From the NCBI RefSeq assembly GCF_001482385.1, contig NZ_CP013611.1, forward strand, positions 2,728,001 through 2,792,000: a stretch of DNA of 64,000 nucleotides, given 5' to 3'. The stretch comes from Pseudoalteromonas rubra. GTDB taxonomy: Bacteria > Pseudomonadota > Gammaproteobacteria > Enterobacterales > Alteromonadaceae. Both the position numbers and the translations under genes were made by a program. The notes beneath the pieces are model-generated. The model saw only the letters and a program-made list of their open reading frames with translations, was not told the DNA's origin and did no database searches. Every line of letters starts with the position of its first letter. Position 1 is the first letter of the stretch. This document shows positions 28,001 through 35,600 of the stretch, in pieces.

Positions 28001-29308
28001 GGCTTCGTCGGTGACATCCAGGTTATTTTGAACTAACGCAATCTGAAACAGCGGATGATAACTGTTGCTACGTTCAGGTTGTAATGCTTCCACCAGGTAC
28101 TCGAACGGAATGTCCTGATGTTCCAGCGCCGCTTCGTTTACCTGCTTGGCGCTGCCTAACAGCGCCGCAAATGACTGCTGAGCATCCGTGCGCAGACGCA
28201 AAACCAGGTTGTTAATAAAACAGCCAAACGTTCTTTCTAGTTCTTTTTGTTTTCGTCCTGCAACAGGTGTGCCGACGACCACGTCATCGCTGCCAGCGTA
28301 GCGGCTAAGCAGCACAGAGACCGCCGCGTGGAATAGCACAAACAAAGAGGTGTTCTGACTCATCGCCAGTGCCTTTAATTGGTCGCTCAGCGCACCTGGG
28401 AGCTGAACTGCGCAAAAGTCACTTTTCCCGCCCGTCGATGCCGGCCTGGGGAAATCCAGCCCGATATCATGAACTGTTGGTAAATCCTGCAACTGTGTCA
28501 ACCAGTAGGATTTAGATGCCGCGATCTGATCACCGTTCAGAAGTTCATACTGCCAGTTTGCATAGTCTGCATACTGCACAGGTACCGCCGGCAGATCTGG
28601 CGCCTGACCGGTAAACAGCGCGTTATAAAAGTGCTTAAAGTCGTCAAGCAATAGCGCCATTGACCAGCCATCAGCAGCGATATGATGGACATTGAAAAAT
28701 AGAGTGCCATGTTCAGCTGACTGCCTGATAAAGCCACCACGAAACATCAGATCTCGCTGCAGATCGAAAGGTTTCTGGGCATCTTTATGTACATATTCCA
28801 GAGCCAGTGCTTCACTTTGCTCTGCGCTCAAATGACTATAATCTTCAATGACAAAGTCGACATCACCCGCTTCACGGATGACCTGGACTAATTGCTCGCC
28901 TTCATAACGCACCACTGTGCGCAACACTTCATGACGAGCAATGATCATTTGGATAGCCTGACGAGCGAGTTGCTCGTCAAACTGTCCCTCTACACGCACG
29001 CTATTTGGCATATTGTACACAGCAGCAGAATCTGACAGCTGCTGTGATAACCAAATGCGTCGTTGTGCAGAAGAAACGGGCAGTTGCCCATTTCTATCTA
29101 CTGGCGCGATATGATAACGCTGCCGTTCACTTTCTAGCGCAGCAAACTGCTGTATATGGGCAATCAGAGCCGGTTTATTCTCCTTTAGCATCGCTATGAG
29201 TTCAGGGATCAGGTTACTTTTTTCGCCAGTGATATTCAGGTTCTGGCCGTCCGTAGACAGCCCGATACCTAAAGAAGAGCACTGTTCTATGATGTGCTCT
29301 ACACTCAT
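22019..29308 (-). CDS. NRPS, docking-C-A-T-C-A-T-TE (last two modules and release)
   Basis: 2429 aa. Residues 1-55 form a TubC-type docking domain. Then come C (HHIAADG about 208), A (TSGSTGQPKG about 690; FDAATFEIW about 734), T (LGGHSL, Ser about 1076), C (HHIATDG about 1263), A (TSGTTGQPKG about 1750; FDASLQGLL about 1793), T (VGGNSL, Ser about 2135) and TE (GWSMGG, Ser about 2263). Pocket residues read DAFFMGITF for the first A (close to the recalled Ile code DAFFYGITFK) and DAQDIGVVN for the second (close to the Gln code DAQDLGVVDK). No epimerase or methyltransferase domain. It overlaps the upstream NRPS by 4 bases (ATGA). All core motifs are intact, so it should be active. Confidence 0.93.
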   Translation of the reverse strand: MSVEHIIEQCSSLGIGLSTDGQNLNITGEKSNLIPELIAMLKENKPALIAHIQQFAALESERQRYHIAPVDRNGQLPVSSAQRRIWLSQQLSDSAAVYNMPNSVRVEGQFDEQLARQAIQMIIARHEVLRTVVRYEGEQLVQVIREAGDVDFVIEDYSHLSAEQSEALALEYVHKDAQKPFDLQRDLMFRGGFIRQSAEHGTLFFNVHHIAADGWSMALLLDDFKHFYNALFTGQAPDLPAVPVQYADYANWQYELLNGDQIAASKSYWLTQLQDLPTVHDIGLDFPRPASTGGKSDFCAVQLPGALSDQLKALAMSQNTSLFVLFHAAVSVLLSRYAGSDDVVVGTPVAGRKQKELERTFGCFINNLVLRLRTDAQQSFAALLGSAKQVNEAALEHQDIPFEYLVEALQPERSNSYHPLFQIALVQNNLDVTDEADIPMAGDVSLESFDAAELSAKYDIQINLVETLDGIRVSFSFDTNLFKAETITRMTRQLQAICQQIADNPDRPVGELVLSDEQEVAQLKTWEHQVEYPSRQLPIHRYVERWAAEAPTRQAICVADTSVNYDELNTRANQLAAYLQAQGVVPGDYIGVAFERSAELVIAMLAIVKAGAVYVPLDPGYPAARLQYMVEDTRLTHVLTNTALASLFEAYVSDVIAIDADNVADAIQAQHRGNLNVDTTAQDLAYVIYTSGSTGQPKGVMVEHAGIERLVITPNYVSLSPSDNILFISNTAFDAATFEIWGALANGATLYGLDKACLLDANRFAEEVRRLEISVAFVTVALFNQIVAIRPDAFGSFSTLMVGGDKLDKHSIDQALSHGKPVHLYNIYGPTENTTFSTYYEINAIDEGAYPIGQAISGTGCYILDPELKRCAIGVVGELYLSGTGLARGYLNKPDMTAQRFIEAKSITNERLYRTGDLVKWDEHGNVCFVGRADSQVKIRGFRIEIGEIEHALMCLSEIKEAVVQVENEGGQKCLIAYVTCHQVQSVEALKQVLKPSLPLHMIPAQIVQLDTMPFTANGKIDRARLVRQLTTDTAQLTPPTTALARSVAEIWAAGLQLEPQLVGMQSNFFELGGHSLLAMNLIHKIHQTLHSEVPVQCLFETPVLAEFTELVAQYQHTVSELSVTKAPVSQHGYPLSAAQRRMWFIDQLGGASTQYNLTYQFEVQGEFDVEAAQRALLLMLDRHAILRTTYHETEAGEVQVVQPLTEFKLVHYRPTPQQYTDVLAQAVAQINAAFDLKKAPLLRAAYIEGEQHEAGTLLLSLHHIATDGWSMNVFFTEFVTCYQSELADQSMALPDNPLAYTDYAVWQQSYLSSAACQTSLDYWCAQLQDAPAQHGIALDFPRPQTKQQCGAVVTRRLPQAQAQALTQFIGEHNLTPFMLAHAALALVVTQHGLDTQCVIGTPVAGRHDQQLASLVGLFVNTVALTTRTDFATLGEYLAHIREINVAAQSHNLVPFDTVVDALKVTRSAALSPVFQIMLTTDSEENFRLGQASASDSLNDVSFQAVSGSAVTTKFDLDIHFDLSAQQLTMHWVYDTSLFTADTIERVAQQVEQVLLQCVEQQDILSLPLPSLTVCSETQVAALLERLQPEAPVYSVDAASLAECWSHTVAQRTKEVALVWHDETWTFDALAQRVTQCAQALVSHYGVGRGQVVAVQMDKSDDMVVALLAILRSGAAYLPLDPNAPQSRAEYVLADANACLLITQPGYQASHSAQTCPVISLETLQDVTVKHDVALDKASAQDLAYVIYTSGTTGQPKGVMVSHHNALALMAQMQQWSVCQGNKNWGWNANYVFDASLQGLLQLIAGMTLTPIPEALKLQPQQFAQYLSATSVSVLDCTPSLVEMWLDEGLGAQLPDLIIGGEAISESLWQRLVVWQQDFARSALNVYGPTECTVNATVAPITGACPHLGLPLPYNRVYVLDAYLRPVAEGMSGELYISGDGVSKGYLGKPELTAQCFIDSPFSDGQPGHHQLYKTGDVVRYADGLLQYLGRTDNQVKLNGYRIELAEIEQQLLANPEVMRAHVMIVAGHNHTPALVAYVQPRSEQFKHAELSEALRTKLPGYMVPQHVIAVSDWPVTRNGKLDIKALPQVESSCAGEPLNTATELKLASVWRTVLRLPEDKAFYKDSSFFSVGGNSLQAVALVRAIKKAFSIHISALDVFQQQTLAALAALVDASGGQCGDKMELVCLREGDSQLSPIVFIHPVGGQLTCYAELVAQLHTEAPIYGLQSITEQSESIVALAAHYWSVLHQGLGQRAYHLVGWSMGGVIGHAMQSLAEEQVLSLTMIDAYVPELQNLDHTELARLGTFATELGVSLEGIAMADVQPLSSEQRLALLHQLCVAQQVVSEDFSLADLQVQWQILSHNQALFAAHSCTPSGGHARLIYANDFSASEGWETRLAHCEFHPIADTDHHDIIRRNELKTLINKYLN

Positions 29309-32300
29309 ATCACCATCCTTTCAGCGTCATCGCTCACTGCTGCACCAGACATAACCAGTTTCTGTTTCTCATACATTTCACACTGCTCTGCCAAGGCTTC
29401 AATGCTTGGATTTTCCATCAGTACCTTAAGCGGGATCTCGATGCTAAGCTGCTCCCGACAAGCACTTGCTACACGGATACCCAGCAGTGAGTGACCACCA
29501 ATAGCGAAGAAGTTGTCATCCATGCTGATCTGCTCTTTACCCAGCAGCTCCTGCCAGATAACCTGCAAACGCGCTTCCATATCGGTTCTGGGGGCAATGT
29601 AATCATCTACCACTTCTTCCAGTTCAATGCTTAACAACGCCTTACGGTCTTGTTTACCATTTTTAGTCAGTGGCATTTCTTCCATTTCGATAATGACAGC
29701 CGCCACCATATAAGCAGGGAGTTTGGTTTCCATCAGCTGTGTCAGGCGGTTCTGATCCACATCCGCACCAACAACGAAGGCCACCAGCTGCTCGTCTTTC
29801 ACTAGAACTGCAGCATCTGTTACGCCATCATCTTCCAGCAGCACAGATTCAATTTCGCTTAGCTCAATGCGGTAGCCACGCAGCTTGACCTGGAAATCAC
29901 TACGACCAAGGTATTCGACTGTGCCATCTGCCAGCCAGCGACCCAAATCTCCGGTTTTGTAGATGCGACCAAATTCAGCCGACTCAATAAAGCGCTCTTG
30001 GGTCAGTGCGTCGTTATTGAAGTAACCACGGGCAACCCCCTCACCGCCGATGTAAATTTCACCTTTCGCGCCCGGCGCCAATGGCGTCAAGGTATCGTTA
30101 AGAATGAAGGTCTGACAGTTAGGCAATGGGTTACCAATGTTGGGCACTGAGTCTGCTTTAATGTCAGAGAAGGTCGCGTTAACAGTACATTCTGTCGGGC
30201 CATATACGTTCAGTGCAAAGCGCTGATGTGCTTCACTGTGCGCCGCCACTTTTTGCCATAACTCAGTGCTGATTGCTTCACCACCAATCAACAGATTTGG
30301 CAGCGCCAGACCTTTCTCGTCCGCTTCACGCAGCACCAGGTCTACCAGTGCTGGGGTGGTATCCAACACATCAATCTTGTTCTCGGTTAGGTAGCTCAAC
30401 AACTGGCTGGGGTCTTTACGCAGCTCGTCTTTCAGCAAGTTCAGCTCCACACCGAATGCCAGCTGAGTCAGTGCCTGTACTGATGCATCAAAGATCATCG
30501 GAGCATTCCAGGCCCAGCGATACTGACCTGACACACCACGCTCAGCCAGTAGCAATTGCATGCTGTTTGCGAGGTTGACCAGATTGCCATGCTGTACCGC
30601 AACCCCTTTAGGCTTGCCTGTTGAGCCTGATGTGTAAAGGATATACGCCAGTTGCTCGGCATCGAGCTCGATGGCATCAGCGTTCACTTCCCCGTCGCCC
30701 GCTATCTGAGTGTGGTCAATCGCAACAGTCTGACAATCGATATCAGCGAACTTATCGGTGTACTGAGGCTGTGCCACAACAATGTTGAGTCCGGTATCTG
30801 CGCTAATGTACTCAATACGATCTTTTGGTGCTCCCGCATCTAACGGCACATAGGCGCCGCCTGCATGCATAATGGCCAGCTGAGCAACCAGCTGCTCAAT
30901 ACTACGGTCAACACAAATACCGACCGGCGATTCTTTTGCCACGCCCGCAGCCGTCAACTGCTGTGAAAACGCACTGACCTTAGCTGCCAGCTCGCCGTAG
31001 CTGATTGCGTCATCTTCAACACGCAGTGCAATCGCATTCGGGTTAGACTGGGCAAATTCAAATACTGACTTGATCAGGCTCTGAGTATTTTCAAAAGAGT
31101 GTTCGTGATTGGTCTTCCAGGGCTGTACAGCGCCTTCTTTCACACCGGAAATCTTAGAGACTTTTTCTTCGCCATGGGTAATGGCATTTTCCAGTAATGC
31201 TTCGAATGATTCAGCAAAGCTTTCAATGGTATTGGTATCAAATAAGTCTGTTTTGTACTGCCAGACAAATACCAGCTGACCTTCTTCCACCATGGCACTC
31301 AGCGAAATGTCGAAATTCACGACATCGATACCCGCTAAGATCTCTTCCGGATTAGACATCTCCAAACCTGGCAACTGGAACGTGCCGCTTTCGTGGTTTT
31401 GTAGCACAAACCACAACTGGAACATCGGCTGATGGCTGCTGCTACGCTCTGGGTTGAGATCTTCTACTAATGCGTCAAACGGCAAGTGCTGGTGCTCAAA
31501 GGCTTCAAGTAGCGTCGTTTTGTTGCTGCGGATCAGCTCGTTGAAGCTTGGGTCGCCAGATAAATCTGTACGCAGAACCAGGTTATTAAGGAAAAAGCCA
31601 ATCAAAGGCTCAACGTTCTGGTGCACTCGTCCTGCAACAGGCGTTCCCATCACCACATCTTCTTCCGCACTCCACTGCCCAACTAGCAGTGCATAAATCG
31701 TCTGTAGTGCCATAAACTGGGTTACCCCTTGTTCACGGCAATAGGCATCCAGCTTATCTGTCAGCGTTTGCGTCAACTCACGACGAATAGAATTCCCCAG
31801 GAAACCCTGTTGTGCCGGACGAGCGCGGTCCAGTGGTAAACTGTGCGTGGCAGGTAAGTCCTGAAGCTGATCGCGCCAGTAACCAATTTCGCTCTCCAGC
31901 ACGTCACCTTGTAACCACTCGCGCTGCCAGTGCGCATAATCTTTGTATTGTACTTCCAGCTCTGCCAGCGGGTTAGGTTTACCCTGACTGTAAGCCGTGT
32001 AAATTTCTAAGAACTCTTTAACCAGGACGCCAATGGACCAGCCATCAGAAGCGATATGATGCATATTGAACAAAACATAATGCTCTGAATCAGAGGCCTT
32101 AATTAACTGCACGCGCAGCATGGTATCGTTTTGCAGGTCGAACGGCTTAAGTGCATCCTGCTCGGCAAGGGTACGAATTTCATCATACAAATCATTACCT
32201 TGAAGGTGCGTAAAATCGATGATACTCACGGCACTGGCAACCTCTTCACGGATCACCTGCTCACATTTATCGTTGGTTTCTTTATACACGGTGCGCAGGA

Positions 32301-32682
32301 TTTCATGACGTGCAACAACCGCATCAATGGTTGTGATGAACGCGTCCTGGTTGAGAACACCCTCCAGTTTAAATGCCGCCGACATGTTGTATTGTGCCGT
32401 ACCTTGTTCAATGCGGTCGATGATCCACAAACGCTGCTGAGCAAATGACAATGGAATTGGACCATCGATCTTCGCTGGCTTAAGCTTCTGTTTTTCAACA
32501 GCTTCTTTCTGTGCAGAGAATTGATTGATGAACTCAATCAGCTGTGCTTTGTTCTCTCGCAAAATGGCAATCATTTCATTGCTCAGCCCGCCTTTGGGTG
32601 CGTCGATTTGCAAGTTGCCATTCTCAACAGAGAGGCGAACTCCTTGCTCAAGACATTGATTTATTATTGTTTGTGTGTTCAT
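29305..32682 (-). CDS. NRPS, docking-C-A-T (single module, Gln-like)
   Basis: 1125 aa. A TubC-type docking domain at 1-55 (MNTQTIINQCLEQGVRLSVE start), C with HHIASDG at about 208, A with TSGSTGKPKG at about 685 and FDASVQALT at about 731, T with IGGHSL (Ser about 1065). The A-domain pocket reads DAQDLGVVN, matching the recalled Gln signature DAQDLGVVDK at all but one position. The C-terminal tail is acidic with hydrophobic ends (SDDAERMVI), as expected of the short motifs that pair with TubC-type docking domains of the next protein. Its ribosome site (AAGGA) lies inside the end of the upstream gene, 2 bases from that stop. Confidence 0.93.
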   Translation of the reverse strand: MNTQTIINQCLEQGVRLSVENGNLQIDAPKGGLSNEMIAILRENKAQLIEFINQFSAQKEAVEKQKLKPAKIDGPIPLSFAQQRLWIIDRIEQGTAQYNMSAAFKLEGVLNQDAFITTIDAVVARHEILRTVYKETNDKCEQVIREEVASAVSIIDFTHLQGNDLYDEIRTLAEQDALKPFDLQNDTMLRVQLIKASDSEHYVLFNMHHIASDGWSIGVLVKEFLEIYTAYSQGKPNPLAELEVQYKDYAHWQREWLQGDVLESEIGYWRDQLQDLPATHSLPLDRARPAQQGFLGNSIRRELTQTLTDKLDAYCREQGVTQFMALQTIYALLVGQWSAEEDVVMGTPVAGRVHQNVEPLIGFFLNNLVLRTDLSGDPSFNELIRSNKTTLLEAFEHQHLPFDALVEDLNPERSSSHQPMFQLWFVLQNHESGTFQLPGLEMSNPEEILAGIDVVNFDISLSAMVEEGQLVFVWQYKTDLFDTNTIESFAESFEALLENAITHGEEKVSKISGVKEGAVQPWKTNHEHSFENTQSLIKSVFEFAQSNPNAIALRVEDDAISYGELAAKVSAFSQQLTAAGVAKESPVGICVDRSIEQLVAQLAIMHAGGAYVPLDAGAPKDRIEYISADTGLNIVVAQPQYTDKFADIDCQTVAIDHTQIAGDGEVNADAIELDAEQLAYILYTSGSTGKPKGVAVQHGNLVNLANSMQLLLAERGVSGQYRWAWNAPMIFDASVQALTQLAFGVELNLLKDELRKDPSQLLSYLTENKIDVLDTTPALVDLVLREADEKGLALPNLLIGGEAISTELWQKVAAHSEAHQRFALNVYGPTECTVNATFSDIKADSVPNIGNPLPNCQTFILNDTLTPLAPGAKGEIYIGGEGVARGYFNNDALTQERFIESAEFGRIYKTGDLGRWLADGTVEYLGRSDFQVKLRGYRIELSEIESVLLEDDGVTDAAVLVKDEQLVAFVVGADVDQNRLTQLMETKLPAYMVAAVIIEMEEMPLTKNGKQDRKALLSIELEEVVDDYIAPRTDMEARLQVIWQELLGKEQISMDDNFFAIGGHSLLGIRVASACREQLSIEIPLKVLMENPSIEALAEQCEMYEKQKLVMSGAAVSDDAERMVI

Positions 32683-32684
32683 TG

Positions 32685-35600
32685 TTATTTCCTTAATGTT
32701 TGCGCTGAAGTAGTAGCTGTGATGGTTGTACCGGCTACACTTTGATTTATAAAAATGGTTGAAATCAGTTCTGCCAGCTGGCTGACAGAGGGACCATTAG
32801 CGAGTGCAGATACACTCAGTCCCGCTTTAAAATGTTGCTCACAAGATGAACATAAACCCTTTACCTGTAATGGATTACCCCCTAATTCATAAAAACCAGT
32901 ATCAACATTGACTCGGTCTTTCTTCAGCACAGCCGCATAGATGTCGTGTAACACCTCCATAATGCGACCACGCAACTGGGCACCCCATGTTTGGGTCAGG
33001 CCCACGCTGCCGACTTGCTGTGCTTTAGCCGATGACTGGTTAAGTTTGACCAAGCGGAATTCCTCAAACAGTGTGTTTACTGCTATCACCTTTGCGTCGG
33101 ATGTCGCTTGATATTGGGCTAAAATGTCAGTCAAACGCGCGTTTACCTCAGTGCCATTGATGAGGAGATCTGTCCTGTGACTAAACGTCAGTCCGGTTTG
33201 GCTGTGCATAAGATTTAAATACCCTGGCGTAAGCTCAATGAGATTGACTCGCTGCGACGTCAGGTATTCATTCAGTTGTGTAATTGAATAACGCGTTTTC
33301 GTATCGACGACGTGTAACTCGAACCCAAGGCTCATCAGACACAGGCCCATCAAAGAGCAATCAAACGATACCGACGCATTCCAGATAAATTTGTTCACCC
33401 AGCCCTGGTGTGGCCCGAGTTCGGCAGCCAGCTTGTCGGACAGCAGCAGTAAGTCCTGCTGGGTCAGAACCACTTCGTTGTCCGATGCCGGGTTCAAAAT
33501 ACAAACGGGTTGCGTATGTAATCGGGTTTCAGGCTCACAATCTCTTGCAGGTGCTTTGAAAGCCAAAGCCTCGCTGGTGTCTATTACTTGCACTGAGGTA
33601 TCCGCCAAAAAGGAGCCCAAATGGCGTTGTGTAATCGCAAAATCGAGATTAAAGCGTGCGATCACCTCATCCGTTGTTTGCATATCGCTGTCCGGGTCCA
33701 GCCCCACAAAAGTAATCCCACTGAACAAGCAAGCCATTTGTGTGACGAGCAGTGCTAAACCGTGATCCAGACACACACCGACCGCCTGTCCGGATTTGAC
33801 CCCTTGGGTATTCAGATACGCTCTCATTCGTCGGACTTTGGCGAATATCGCCTGCTGCGAGAGTACCTGCCCCTCGTCAACAACGACGGTTGCCTGTGGG
33901 AACGCGGCACCATTTGCAGCGACTCGCGCGGCAAAAACCCCCTGCTCCACAGCGGGCAGATCGATGTCTGGTTTGGCGGTACGCACCGGAGGGTGGGCCG
34001 TGTCAGATTCGTTCAGCAACCATTGTAAAATGCCTTTAAAGCGCACAGCGTACTGAGCAATCGTATCGGCCTTGAACAGCTCTGGACGATACTCCCAATC
34101 CAACGTCAGGCTGGTGTCCTGCTCATAGACCGACAAAGATAAATCAAACTTCACACTCGGACTGTGAGGCTCCACCAGGTCAACTTGCAAACTATCAAGC
34201 TTCAATGGGTTAAACTGTTGGCTGTGGTACACAAACCACAGTTGAAAGATCGGGTTGTAGCTTGAATTGCGCTCCGGATTCAGGCGCTCTACCAGCAGCT
34301 CAAATGGCACATCCTGGTTGTCAAATGCGGACATCACAGCCTGCTTGGAGTCTGTCAGCAGTGCATCCAGTGGGCGATTCAGATCAATCTGATTACGCAG
34401 TACCAGGGAGTTGGTGAAACACCCTATCAGCCCCTCAATATCGGGGTGGTTTCTGCCCGCTACGGGTGTCCCTATCAGAATGTCTGTTTCGCCGCTTTGC
34501 TCCGCAACCAACAGGGCATACACCAGTTGCAAAACCATAAAGGGCGTCATATCTTTGCGCTGACAGAACGTCTGCAATTGTGAGCGTAACTGGCTGTCAA
34601 TATTCAGTTTATAGCTGCGGCCTTCAAATGAGGGCTGGACCGGGCGCGGAAAGTCCAGGGGCAAACCGTGTACCTGAGGGTGCTCCGCAAGGAATGACAA
34701 CCAGTGTTCCAGCTGCCCATCCAGTGATCCATCCTGAATATTCTGGTGCTGCCAGTGCGCATAGTCCTTGTACTGAATATCCAGTGTCGGCAGCTCAGCG
34801 GCTTCGTTTCTCAACACCCCACGGTACAGGGCTTCCAGCTCTTCAGTCAGAATATTAATTGACCAGCCATCAGCCGCGATATGGTGCAATGTCAGCAGCA
34901 GAAAATGATGTTCAGGCGCAGTTTTAACGATCTTGGCACGTATTTTCAGGCCCACATCAAGCTGAAATGGCATGTTGGCTTCCGCTTCAACAAAGTGCTC
35001 AACACAGGACATGACATCTTGCTTGCCCGATACATCAATGACCGGCACATCAAAGCTGTAGTCCTCCAGCACGTACTGTTTGGCCGTCACCGCATCATCA
35101 ATCAGAACCGTGCGTAAAACCTCATGGCGCTTGACCAATTGCGCTAGTGCGGTTTGTAGTGCAGAGACCTGCAAAGCACCCGTGATAGAAAACACACCAG
35201 GCATATTGTATTGCGCAGTACCGTAGCTGAGCTTATCAATCAGCCACATAGACAGCTGAGAACGCGACAGTGGATGGCCACTTTCAAGGTCCGACTTAAC
35301 CAGTGGTCGTACGCGACTTTGCTGCGACTGCTCCGTACGCATCACCTCAATTTTGTCTGCCAGCTGACGAATGGTAGGCTGTTCAAAAATACTGGCCAGT
35401 GGTAAATCGACCTGCATACTTTGACGTATCTGGCCAAACATTTTCATTGCCAGCAGCGAATGGCCGCCGAGCTCAAAGAAGTTGTGGGTGACACTGAGCG
35501 CATCACGCTCAAATAACGACTGCCAGATAGTGCAAAGCTGTGCTTCAGTGTCCGTTGCCGCGGCGACAAACTCCACTTCGCGATGACTGGGCTCTGGCAA

